Source of the DNA: Nemertoderma westbladi
Lineage: Eukaryota; Xenacoelomorpha; Nemertodermatida; Nemertodermatidae
DNA length: 43,260 nt
Assembly: GCA_032718475.1 (NCBI GenBank)
Contig: JAUCBJ010008680.1
Location: forward strand, 1-43,260
Direction of reading: 5' to 3'
The first letter of the stretch is position 1, and every line of letters begins with the position of its first letter. The translations under genes and the position numbers were made by a program. Below, piece by piece: positions 23,950-34,164 of this stretch. Under the pieces are notes generated by a model. The model was not told the DNA's origin and searched no databases. It worked only from the letters and a program-made list of their open reading frames with translations.

Positions 23950-26900
23950 GTGGTAGTAACAAATCCAGTTCAATAATAGCTTTAGCTTTCTCGCTAAATT
24001 TCCTTAGGTGGTAGTAACAAATCCAGTTCAATCATAGCTTTAGCTTTCTCACTAACCTTCCTTGTGGTAGTAACAAGTCCAGTTCAATCATAGCTTTAGC
24101 TTTCTCACTACCCTTCCTTAGGTGGTAGTAACAAATCCAGTTCAATCATAGCTTTAGCTTTCTCACTAACCTTCCTTAGGTGGTAGTAACAAGTCCAGTT
24201 CAATCATAGCTTTAGTTTTCTCACTAACCTTCCTTGGGTGGTAGTAACAAATCCAGTTCAATCATAGCTTTAGCTTTCTCACTACCCTTCCTTAGGTGGT
24301 AGTAACAAATCCAGTTCAATAATAGCTTTAGCTTTCTCACTACCCTTCCTTAGGTGGTAGTAACAAATCCAGTTCAATCATAGCTTTAGCTTTCTCACTA
24401 CCCTTCCTTATGTGGTAGTAACAAATCCAGTTCAATCATAGCTTTAGCTTTCTCACTAACCTTCCTTAGGTGGTAGTAACAAATCCAGTTCAATCATAGC
24501 TTTAGCTTTCTCACTAACCTTCCTTAGGTGGTAGTAACAAATCCAGTTCAATCATAGCTTTAGCTTTCTCACAAACCTACCTTAGGTGGTAGTAATAAAT
24601 CACGTTCAATCATAGCTTTAGCTTTCTCACTAACTTTCCTTTGGTTGTAGTAACAAATAGTAACAAATACAGTTCAATCATAGCTTTAGCTTTCTCACCA
24701 GCCTTCCTTAGGTGGTAGTAACAAATCCAGTTCAATCATAGCTTTAGCTTTCTCACTACCCTTCCTTAGGTGGTAGTAACAAATCCAGTTCAATCATAGC
24801 TTTAGCTTTCTCACTAACCTTCCTTGGGTGTTAGTAACAAATCCAGTTCAATAATAGCTTTAGCTTTCTCACTAACCTTCCTTAGGTGGTAGTAACAAAT
24901 CCAGTTCAATCATAGCTTTAGCTTTCTCACTACCCTTCCTTAGGTGGTAGTAACAAATCCAGTTCAGTAATAGGTTTAGCTTTCTCACTAACCTTCCTTA
25001 GGTGGTAGTAACAAATCCAGTTCAATCATAGCTTTAGCTTTCTCACTAACCTTCCTTAGGTGGTAGTAACAAATCCAGTTGAGTAATAACTTTAGCTTTC
25101 TCACTACCCTTCCTTAGGTGGTAGTAACAAATCCAGTTCAATCATAGCTTTAGCTTTCTCACTACCCTTCCTTAGGTGATAGTAACAAATCCAGTTCAAT
25201 CATAGCTTTAGCTTTCTCACTACCCTTCCTTAGGTGTTAGTAACAAATCCAGTTCAATAATAGCTTTAGCTTTCTCACTACCCTTCCTTGGGTGTTAGTA
25301 ACAAATCCAGTTCAATAATAGCTTTAGCTTTCTCACTAACCTTCCTTAGGTGGTAGTAACAAATCCAGTTCAATAATAGCTTTAGCTTTCTCACTAACCT
25401 TCCTTAGGTGGTAGTAACAAATCCAGTTCAATAATAGCTTTAGCTTTCTCACTAACCTTCCTTAGGTGGTAGTAACAAATCTAGTTCAATCATAGCTTTA
25501 GCTTTCTCACTAACCTTCCTTAGGTGGTAGTAACAAATCTAGTTCAATAATAGCTTTAGCTTTCTCACTAACCTTCCTTAGGTGGTAGTAACAAATCCAG
25601 TTCAATAATAGCTTTAGCTTTCTCACTAACCTTCCTTAGGTGGTAGTAACAAATCTAGTTCAATCATAGCTTTAGCTTTCTCACTAACCTTCCTTAGGTG
25701 GTAGTAACAAATCCAGTTCAATAATAGCTTTGGCTTTCTCACTAACCTTCCTTAGGTGGTAGTAACAAATCCAGTTCAATCATAGCTTTAGCTTTCTCAC
25801 TACCCTTCCTTAGGTGTTAGTAACAAATCCAGTTCAATAATAGCTTTAGCTTTCTCACTAACCTTCCTTAGGTGGTAGTAACAAATCCAGTTCAATCATA
25901 GCTTTAGCTTTCTCACTAACCTTCCTTAGGTGGTAGTAACAAATCCAGTTGAGTAATAACTTTAGCTTTCTCACTACCCTTCCTTAGGTGGTAGTAACAA
26001 ATCCAGTTCAATCATAGCTTTAGCTTTCTCACTACCCTTCCTTAGGTGATAGTAACAAATCCAGTTCAATCATAGCTTTAGCTTTCTCACTACCCTTCCT
26101 TAGGTGTTAGTAACAAATCCAGTTCAATAATAGCTTTAGCTTTCTCACTAACCTTCCTTAGGTGGTAGTAACAAATCCAGTTCAATCATAGCTTTAGCTT
26201 TCTCACTACCCTTCCTTAGGTGGTAGTAACAAATCCAGTTCAATAATAGCTTTAGCTTTCTCACTAACCTTCCTTAGGTGGTAGTAACAAATCCAGTTCA
26301 ATCATAGCTTTAGCTTTCTCACTAACCTTCCTTAGGTGGTAGTAACAAATCCAGTTCAATCATAGCTTTAGCTTTCTCACTAACCTTCCTTAGGTGGTAG
26401 TAACAAATCCAGTTCAATCATAGCTTTAGCTTTCTCACTACCCTTCCTTGGGTGTTAGTAACAAATCCAGTTCAATAATAGCTTTAGCTTTCTCACTAAC
26501 CTTCCTTAGGTGGTAGTAACAAATCCAGTTCAATAATAGCTTTAGCTTTCTCACTAACCTTCCTTAGGTGGTAGTAACAAATCCAGTTCAATCATAGCTT
26601 TAGCTTTCTCACTAACCTTCCTTAGGTGGTAGTAACAAATCCAGTTCAATCATAGCTTTAGCTTTCTCACTAACCTTCCTTGGGTGTTAGTAACAAATCC
26701 AGTTCAATAATAGCTTTAGCTTTCTCACTAACCTTCCTTAGGTGGTAGTAACAAATCCAGTTCAATAATAGCTTTAGCTTTCTCACTAACCTTCCTTAGG
26801 TGGTAGTAACAAATCTAGTTTAATCATAGCTTTAGCTTTCTCACTAACCTTCCTTAGGTGGTAGTAACAAATCCAGTTCAATAATAGCTTTGGCTTTCTC

Positions 26901-28177
26901 ACTAACCTTCCTTAGGTGGTAGTAACAAATCCAGTTCAATCATAGCTTTAGCTTTCTCACTACCCTTCCTTGGGTGTTAGTAACAAATCCAGTTCAATAA
27001 TAGCTTTAGCTTTTTCACTAACCTTCCTTAGGTGGTAGTAACAAATCCAGTTCAATCATAGCTTTAGCTTTCTCACTACCCTTCCTTAGGTGGTAGTAAC
27101 AAATCCAGTTCAATCATAGCTTTAGCTTTCTCACTAACCTTCCTTAGGTGGTAGTAACAAATCCAGTTCAATCATAGCTTTAGCTTTCTCACTAACCTTC
27201 CTTAGGTGGTAGTAACAAATCCAGTTCAATCATAGCTTTAGCTTTCTCACTAACCTTCCTTAGGTGGTAGTAACAAATCCAGTTCAATCATAGCTTTAGC
27301 TTTCTCACTAACCTTCCTTAGGTGGTAGTAACAAATCCAGTTCAATCATAGCTTTAGCTTTCTCACTAACCTTCCTTAGGTGGTAGTAACAAATCCAGTT
27401 CAATCATAGCTTTAGCTTTCTCACTAACCTTCCTTAGGTGGTAGTAACAAATCCAGTTCAATCATAGCTTTAGCTTTCTCACTAACCTTCCTTAGGTGGT
27501 AGTAACAAATCCAGTTCAATAATAGCTTTAGCTTTCTCACTAACCTTCCTTAGGTGGTAGTAACAAATCCAGTTCAATCATAGCTTTAGCTTTCTCACTA
27601 CCCTTCCTTAGGTGGTAGTAACAAATCCAGTTCAATCATAGCTTTAGCTTTCTCACTAACCTTCCTTAGGTGGTAGTAACAAATCCAGTTCAATCATAGC
27701 TTTAGCTTTCTCACTAACCTTCCTTAGGTGGTAGTAACAAATCCAGTTCAATCATAGCTTTAGCTTTCTCACTAACCTTCCTTAGGTGGTAGTAACAAAT
27801 CCAGTTCAATCATAGCTTTAGCTTTCTCACTACCCTTCCTTAGGTGGTAGTAACAAATCCAGTTCAATCATAGCTTTAGCTTTCTCACTACCCTTCCTTA
27901 GGTGGTAGTAACAAATCCAGTTCAATCATAGCTTTAGCTTTCTCACTAACCTTCCTTAGGTGGTAGTAACAAATCCAGTTCAATCATAGCTTTAGCTTTC
28001 TCACTAACCTTCCTTAGGTGGTAGTAACAAATCCAGTTCAATCATAGCTTTAGCTTTCTCACTAACCTTCCTTAGGTGGTAGTAACAAATCCAGTTCAAT
28101 CATAGCTTTAGCTTTCTCACTAACCTTCCTTAGGTGGTAGTAACAAATCCAGTTCAATCATAGCTTTAGTTTTCTCG
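23950..28177. repeat. 58-bp minisatellite, about 73 units
   Basis: Tandem units of 58 bp with core GGTGGTAGTAACAAATCC and TAGCTTTAGCTTTCTCAC. Common variants are CTAACC/CTACCC, CAATCATAG/CAATAATAG, TGGTAG/TGTTAG and AAATCTAG. A local irregularity lies at about 24590-24670. Blocks are copied: GAGTAATAAC occurs at 25081 and 25951 (870 bp, 15 units) and TGGCTTTCTC at 25731 and 26891 (1,160 bp, 20 units). Read on the minus strand, each unit encodes EKAKAMIELDLLLPPKEG and then TAG. The period is not a multiple of three, so no long ORF forms. Confidence 0.98.
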
Positions 28178-28305
28178 CGACTGTTAAGTTTATTTATTTT
28201 TAGAAGTTCGATTATATCGGAACGCAGTTCTTCATCTCTATCATCGCCAGTCTTCTCGTCTCTTTTGGTGTAAATCTCTAAAGACAACCTCACCAATGCA
28301 AACAA
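28120..28305 (-). pseudogene. Exon-like ORF reading into the 58-bp array
   Basis: This is a 61-codon minus-strand ORF. Its first two thirds are unique and charged (KRDEKTGDDRDEEL, then SDIIELLKINKLNS). Its last third is the final array unit (REKTKAMIELDLLLPPKEG, then stop). It looks like a coding end or exon from which the 58-bp unit was amplified. On the minus strand the unit also carries GAAG-GTTAGT, a weak 5' splice-site match. No family is recognised; a chance ORF cannot be excluded. Confidence 0.3.
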
Positions 28306-28457
28306 CGTTGTTTTGAAATGTACCTAAATAGTAATAATACATTACATATATATTAAATTACCTTACCCATCTTTGGAACGTATAATACATCTTAGGTATC
28401 ACTTTATAAATTTTAACCTCTTTGTTGTACATTAATTACCATGCAATAAATTATTAT

Positions 28458-28932
28458 TATTCCAAAATTGTAACATTACTCAACGCCGTTAGTATTAACA
28501 GCGAGTTGTTATTTAGCACTTTACAACTTTAGAGGACATTACAGCATTGTATTGGCCTGTACATTTAGTATTGTATTTGGTGTTATTGTTTACGTGGTAA
28601 CCCATGACGGCGTTAAGTAATGTCCACTAAGGGGACATTACTTAACGCCGTCATTGGATACCACGTAAACAATAGGTGGAAATTTGCCTGACAGCCAGAT
28701 AGGCCTACTGCATTACCTACCGGTAGGCGGGGTATAGCTATTAATAACCAGTAGGGCCTAGCTATATTATTATAACATGGCTCCAAACGCCACCATAAAT
28801 ATAAGCTAACTTATTTATAACATAATTTATGTCATTTTTACAATTATTTATACAGCAACTAATATAATTTGTGCAGTTTCTATCACTTATAATATATATA
28901 CAATCATTTCGTAATGTTAAAATTTTGGAATA
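28458..28932. repeat. Outer inverted repeat of a foldback element
   Basis: GTAATGTTA-aAATTTTGGAATAA at 28911-28932 is the near-exact reverse complement of 28458-28479 (one mismatch in about 22). The 475-bp interval also encloses the strong central palindrome at 28584-28674. Nested inverted repeats of this kind are typical of non-autonomous foldback DNA elements or MITEs. Boundaries are uncertain. Confidence 0.5.
28584..28674. repeat. 42-bp-arm palindrome, 7-nt loop
   Basis: The arms at 28584-28625 and 28633-28674 are reverse complements at 39 of 42 positions around the spacer ACTAAGG. The inner part, GACGGCGTTAAGTAATGTCC, is perfect. This would form a long hairpin in DNA or RNA. A third partial copy of the motif (CAACGCCGTTA) lies near 28481. 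Confidence 0.9.
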
Positions 28933-28942
28933 AAACTACATA

Positions 28943-29075
28943 CATACTTGTTGCAAAGTACTTTACAGTGTTCTGATCCTCGTGGCTTTATTTTCACTCA
29001 CTCACTAACGTTCGTTCGTGTAACAAAGCCACTCGGATCATCACACTGTAAAGTGCTACTTTACACACAAGTATG
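28943..29075. repeat. About 48-bp imperfect inverted repeat
   Basis: The left arm starts CATACTTGTTGC at 28943 and ends near GTGGCTTT. The right arm runs from AAAGCCAC to ACAAGTATG at 29075. The arms pair over most of their length (shared blocks CTTTACAGTG, GATC and GTGGCTTT) with small gaps, around a loop of roughly 35 nt containing CACTCACTCACTAACGTTCG. It is probably a small foldback element. Confidence 0.75.
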
Positions 29076-29259
29076 TAAATAGTAAATTATTTCATATCAT
29101 ACAGCTGACAAATAACTACATGTAGATAGCTGCGTTATGTATAAAGATTATATTTTAGAATAATTATTTTATACGTTTTCAATAGTTTAACAATTTATTA
29201 TTTAATTTGATTAAATGTCGATAGACTTTGTTATATCCAGTTGTAATAAATATATAATG

Positions 29260-29670
29260 GTAAATTAATATTTGAATACATTATAATAAAAATATATGAT
29301 ATATAATGGTAAATAAATATACAATGGTAAATAAATATATAATGGTAACTAATTATATTATGGTAAATAAATATAATGGTTAATAAATACATAATGGTAA
29401 ATTTATATTTGAATACATAATAATAAAAATATATGAATATATAATTGTAAATTAATAAATAATGGTAAATACGTATATAATGGAAAATTAATATATAATA
29501 TAATCATAAAAATATATGAATTTATATGAATATATAATTATAAAAATATATGAATATATAATTATAAAAATATATGAATATATATGAATTTATAATTATA
29601 AAAATATATGTATATAGTGGTAAATAAATATCTAATGGTAAATGAATATTTTAAACGAAATATTGAATAT
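29260..29670. repeat. AT-rich degenerate short tandem repeat
   Basis: Irregular repetition of ATATATAATGGTAAATAAAT-like and AATTATAAAAATATATGAAT-like words. It is almost entirely A and T with recurring GGTAAAT. No coding or RNA feature is seen. Confidence 0.85.
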
Positions 29671-30783
29671 ATTTTGGTAAATGAAAATTTCAATTCATTC
29701 ATGAAAATTAAATAATTTAAGTTTATAAATGGGTCTGTATAAAAAAGGATAATATATAAATAAAAAGGGGTCTGTATATCTTAAACAAGATGATTCGAGA
29801 TGAATATAAATTCAAACTGTTTCACTTCGGCCGGTTGTCGTTACCATAACTACCGGTATAGTTTGATTACCTTGTCGTCGTCCATTACAGGCATGTTCAT
29901 CCGTATTAATCTGCGATATGCCAACCTCCAGGGGCACTTTATACCAAAACCTAATGGCGGGATCAAAATCTTGAGAAGTTCAAAGGCGTCCGTGTATAGA
30001 ATGCGACCCCTGTATGGGAGGGATGCAAATATGTAGATTATTTGGGGGGAGTTAGTTACCTACTAGTGTGTATAATTGTATAATTAAATACTCAGCCAAC
30101 ACTACACCCATAGGTACCTACTGACATTATATTACACTGATAAAAGTTTACACTCAATTTATTTACTCAATGAATATTTGGTTCTACATACACATACCCT
30201 CAATCACTCCTTATCAGTCTGCAGTCTTCTATTGTATCTTACCTGCAATAAGCCTATAAAAACTTCCGAATACATTTTGGCCCCTGATACACCGTAGTAC
30301 AAAGTACACTCAACTCAACTTCTTCTTCCTATTTTTCAGAATATATACCATATAATATTACAACTTTCGTTGGGCACAGCTTTGTAAAGTCGGCAATGAC
30401 GTCCAGGTGGGATCGAACATTCCCGATGTAACTTACGTGGCATTGGGATCGTAATCCCCCCAAAGTTTCACGAATTCGTCTAGATGATGGGGACCCAGAA
30501 TCGATTTGTCTCGAGTTAGATATTCGAAATTATCCATTATTACAGCCACGAACAGATTCAGCATCTACCGTTCAGAATAATTATTTATTACTTGGGAGAA
30601 AAGTATAAATTGTATTCTTCAATTGTTACTTTTTCGCTCGGATATACCCCAAAATCGGGAGAAAAAGTTTCACTTTTTCAAATTAATTTTTGATAGGAAA
30701 AAAAGTAACCCATTGATTTTATTGCATTGATTTCATTGCATCGATTGCATTGATTTTACTTTTATATTATGTATATATAATGA
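29671..30783. other. AT-rich spacer before the GC-rich ORF
   Basis: No firm gene (see the possible exon at 29850-30059). Near the right end, 30617-30710 has a 12-bp inverted pair (GTTACTTTTT and AAAAAGTAAC), followed by short ATTGCATTGATTT repeats at about 30713-30765. A TATAAAA word lies at about 30256 and TATATAA just before 30781. Neither is strong enough to call a promoter. Confidence 0.4.
29850..30059 (-). other. Possible exon or retroelement scrap
   Basis: On the minus strand this stretch is open between a TAG at 30060-30062 and a TAG at 29850-29852, about 70 codons. The composition is protein-like (YRGRILYTDAFELLKILIPP, then MPVMDDDKVIKLYR) and much less AT-rich than its flanks. No family is recognised and no splice sites were assigned; it may be a decayed element. 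Confidence 0.2.
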
Positions 30784-31605
30784 ATGACGGCGTTTCTGCT
30801 ATCAGGAGCACCTCTAAACTACAGAAGAGCCTTTAAGGTGGCCTTCGAAGGTCTGGTAGACCACCCGGGGCTGAAGGGCGAGTCGGTGTACTACGATAGC
30901 CGGCACCTAGTAGACAGAGAGGTGGACACACCATACAAGAGGTGGGAGAAGCTGGAAGCGGATAGAGTCGAGGAGAAGAAGCAGGAAGAAATCGCTAGGC
31001 GAGAAAGGAGGGAAGCAGGCGAGAGAGAGGCGGATATAAGGGGAGAGGAGTATGGGTTCGAAGCCCAGGACTTGGACGAGCTAAGGTGGGGATCAGGGAG
31101 CTCGGGCGAGTTTCTGGGTGAGGAACTGGGATGGACGGAGGGATCGCCGAAACAGTCAACATCGGGATTGCAAGTGATGCCCATACCAGGGGGCTCTGAG
31201 GGCGATTTCGCAAGGAAGAGACCAAGGGAGCAGGAAGGGTGGAAAGTTGCGGGTGGAAACCGAGGCGGAAAGGGGCACAGTGGATCTACCGGGCTACCGG
31301 GCCCGGATCCACTCCCAGATGACGACGAGTTCGGGGAGATGCCGCCCATTGAGAGGATCGGCCACCCAGATATGGACTGGGTGGGCGGGAGAGTGGTGAC
31401 TGCTAGCGGGGCGAGAGCCTTCTGGGATAAACCCGGCAAGCGGGCCTGGGTGCACGAGGAGCCGGCGATGGATTTCGTGGGGAGCACCATCAGGTTGGGC
31501 GAGCAGCCGGGAACGGCACCACGGGTAGTGTTTGGGGAGACGATGCCGAAGGGGGAGGAGGACGTGGATATGGGTAGGGACCATAATGTTCAGATGTTTG
31601 CCTAG
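30784..31605 (+). CDS. GC-rich charged ORF1/gag-like protein, 273 aa
   Basis: A 273-codon ORF from ATG 30784, much richer in G and C than the surrounding AT-rich DNA. Residues about 60-90 are a very charged, probably helical run (EEKKQEEIARRERREAGERE). The middle is Gly/Pro/Ser-rich and acidic (PLPDDDEFGEMPP). No catalytic motif is visible. It stops at TAG 31603-31605. The zinc-knuckle frame just downstream is open from 31578, so the two frames overlap by 28 nt and probably were one protein, split by a frameshift mutation or joined by programmed shifting (no clear slippery heptamer was seen). Gag or LINE ORF1 is the best guess from the layout of a disordered charged region followed by CCHC knuckles. 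Confidence 0.5.
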   Translation: MTAFLLSGAPLNYRRAFKVAFEGLVDHPGLKGESVYYDSRHLVDREVDTPYKRWEKLEADRVEEKKQEEIARRERREAGEREADIRGEEYGFEAQDLDELRWGSGSSGEFLGEELGWTEGSPKQSTSGLQVMPIPGGSEGDFARKRPREQEGWKVAGGNRGGKGHSGSTGLPGPDPLPDDDEFGEMPPIERIGHPDMDWVGGRVVTASGARAFWDKPGKRAWVHEEPAMDFVGSTIRLGEQPGTAPRVVFGETMPKGEEDVDMGRDHNVQMFA

Positions 31606-31864
31606 CAACGGCTCCAGGGGCAAAGGACGACTTGGGGCGGGGTGCGTTGATACACGGCTGTGATTACTGCGGGAGATTGAATCACCAGGAAAAGAGCTGT
31701 TTGTATCGATTTCAGAAGGGGACGAGCTGCCTCTACTGCCGCGAGTCGACCCATAGGATGGGTGCGTGTCCGAGGCTGCACAACCGCTGCTCTAAGTGTA
31801 ACTTCCGAGGGCACTATGGGCGCCAGTGCGACTGGATGGACGATGAAGAGAAATTGGACAAAAT
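31578..31864 (+). pseudogene. Triple CCHC zinc-knuckle module, out of frame
   Basis: This frame, shifted from 30784-31605, carries three perfect CX2CX4HX4C knuckles: CDYCGRLNHQEKSC, CLYCRESTHRMGAC and CSKCNFRGHYGRQC. The linkers are 9 and 6 residues. The second linker begins with Pro, as in the 958-2733 protein, and an acidic segment (DWMDDEEKLDKID) follows. There is no ATG before the knuckles in this frame, so it depends on the upstream ORF. It reads without a stop into the LINE endonuclease fragment at about 31865. The role is probably single-stranded nucleic-acid binding in a retroelement ORF1/gag. Confidence 0.65.
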
Positions 31865-33370
31865 AGACCAAATCTCTAACCGCATCATCCGTTGCCACTT
31901 CTCATGTTCTGGAAGACTGTCTAAGAAGTTTCCTAAGGTGGTTCTGATTGTGTGCTACTCTCCAACTAGTGTTGCCACTGTAGAGGAGGTGGAAAATTTC
32001 TACCACAATCTACAAGCAGCTACTGATGGAGTGGATCAGCATGCATTCTTAACATTCCTGGGAGACTTTAATGCAAGTCTGCATCAATCACCTACATCGC
32101 CCTGGGTCTATAGCAATAGTGTTAACCGAAATTCTATTCATCTTCAGGATTTTATCTCTGGAAATGGATTGTTTTGGGCTGGAACCCAGTTCAAGAAGCG
32201 AACTGGAAAGCTATGGACTCATAGTGGACCCAGTGGTCACAAGTCCCAGAGACCATATTCTGTTTCGTAGGAAATAGAGGAGCTCTATACAAGACTGTAA
32301 TGAATTTACACTTCGACCCTTCTCCAGTGATCACCGCCTTATTGTTGCCAAGGTAAGACTTAGTCTGCGTGCTAGCAGAACAACGAAATCTGCCTTGCCG
32401 CGGCATGACTGGTCCTCTCTGTTGCAACAGCCAAGTGTGAGATCCAGCTTCGCACTAGAGCTGAGCAACAGGTATGAGGCTCTTGCCTCTGAGGCGGCAG
32501 ATCACTGTGAGGGCTATACTGCCTTTACAGAAGCAGTTAAGTTAGCAGCTGCAGAAACAGTTCCTGTATACCCTCGAAACAGGAAAAGGGCCCCCCGGAC
32601 TGACAACAAAATTCAGAAGTGCCGAAATGACTTTCATAAGGCGCAGAAAGAGTCCCGACTCAAACAGACTACAGCGGCCAAGAATGCAGTTAAGGCTGCA
32701 TCTAGGTCCCTGAACAGGCAGTACTCTGTTAATCTACAGGAGCTAATAAACCAACAGGTTGATGCCATCAATGATGCTGACGACAGCAGGCAATCATCCC
32801 AGGCATGGAAATCGATCAATTTGCTTACTGGGCGGAAAAGCCAACCAACCACCAAGGTTAAGGCTGAATCACCAGCCGATCGCCTCAATGGTTGGAAAGC
32901 CCACTTTGAAAAGCTCCTCAATTATGACAGGGTAATGCCTGATAAATTTATAGAAGTAAAAGTGTCTCTGTCTGTACTCCCAGATATTCCCATTGGTGAT
33001 ATCTCCTTTGCAGAAGTGAGGCTGCTGCAAAGAGCATTAAGACCAATCGTGCCAGTGGAGTAGATGGTGTTCCCCCTGAGGTCTTTAAAATACCTGAGTG
33101 TTTAAAGCTCATCTATCCCATCATAGTAGACATGTACCGAACAACAAGAGTCCCACAAGAAATGAAAACAAATAAGTTGGTGCCAGTTCCCAAGAAAGGC
33201 AACCTAACACTCTATGGTTCTTTTCGGGGAATCTCATTGATCTCGATTGCTGCAAAGCTATACAATAGAATTCTATTAAATCGCATCAGGGATCCCATTG
33301 AGAGACTGCTCCGTGGAAATCAAAATGGGTTCCGTAAAGGTCGTGGGACCATGGATCCCATTTTGGTGTT
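31865..33370 (+). pseudogene. LINE fragment: APE endonuclease C-half and RT N-part
   Basis: Three reading frames in order encode parts of one non-LTR element. First (to 32270) is the C-terminal half of an AP-type endonuclease with VLIVCYSPTS and FLGDFNASLH (the conserved GDFN box). Next (to 33063) is the endonuclease end SSDHRLIVAKVRLSLR and the linker region with SNRYEALA and SWKSINLLTGRK-like words. Last (about 33035-33370) is the start of RT with SGVDGVPPEVFK, LVPVPKKGNLTLYGSFRGISL and NQNGFRKGRGTMDPI. At least two frameshifts break it. The endonuclease N-terminus and all RT from the first catalytic Asp onward are missing. The style is RTE-like and could be the same family as the 3' copy at 23060-23949, which does not overlap it. 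Confidence 0.85.
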
Positions 33371-34164
33371 CGCATCGTGAGGAAGTGAGAGGAGTGCAAT
33401 TCAAGCATGGGGGGGCGAGCAGTGAGAGAAGAAGGGTCCCGAGGGACCGGAGAGAGAGTAAGGGACAACGAGGTCCGTGAGAGAGAGAGTAAGGGACAGA
33501 GAGGTCCGTGGGGAAGGTTAGAGTGAGGTTGTAGAAAATTGTGTGGAGAGAGAGAGCACAATTGTCTCAAACAGAGACACCAGATACCTTGGTGCAACAT
33601 AGCTCGCGATTGCACCAAGGAGGGGTAGTAATAACATACCCAGGGGGGGGGGGGGGGCGGTCATGAAAGCCGACCCCGAGAAAATAACTCCAACCCCCCC
33701 CCCCCCTTTTTTAGATTGGGTTCCAGCGGAATTGAAGCGCACTTAAGGTTGATGCTATCTTCTCACCGGGAAGATAGCAGGGGGGAGTGTAAGCGGATTC
33801 AATTCCATTACATTATCCACCTTAGAATGGGACCAGTGGCATTTTATCAATAAAGTTGGAGATACGAGATTAGCAATAATAATCTCGCCTCACAACCAAC
33901 TTTGGGGGGGGGGGGGGGGGCGACACAAGCCCTAAAGCCACAGAGAGAGGTGAGAGGTCAAACCACCTCGGAGGAAGAACACAGCTAGTAGAGGCTAGCG
34001 GCGGGGGAAACACTCACAGGGAGTGCCAAAGTGACAATTAGTATATTAGCCAATAGCAGGGAGGGAAGCACGTGAACAGAGATAGGAAAGCATCCACTGG
34101 GTACAGAAGGCCAAGTAGAGTAGGAGGTGAAACCAATATCTGTGTGTATCAATCATACATTATT
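33371..34164. other. Low-complexity DNA with G/C homopolymers
   Basis: No gene. About 33400-33530 has GAGAGAGTAAGGGAC units repeated roughly every 37 bp. A G run at about 33642-33657 and a C run at about 33694-33707 face each other and could pair. A second G run lies at about 33905-33920. Short ORFs here are artefacts of composition. Homopolymers of this length are also frequent sites of sequencing or assembly error. Confidence 0.6.

Larger units (their letters stand above)
28178..29260. other. Inverted-repeat-rich intergenic region
   Basis: No gene apart from the short exon-like ORF at its left edge. The interval is dominated by the inverted repeats listed separately (28458-28932, 28584-28674, 28943-29075), which suggest one or two foldback/MITE-like elements. 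No transposase or clear target-site duplication was found. Confidence 0.5.

Noticed and set aside
7855-28177. CRISPR array
   Set aside because: Units are directly adjacent with no unique spacers, and the context is eukaryotic.
30891-31490. 199-codon minus-strand ORF
   Set aside because: Pro/Ser-rich shadow of the GC-rich plus-strand ORF at 30784-31605.
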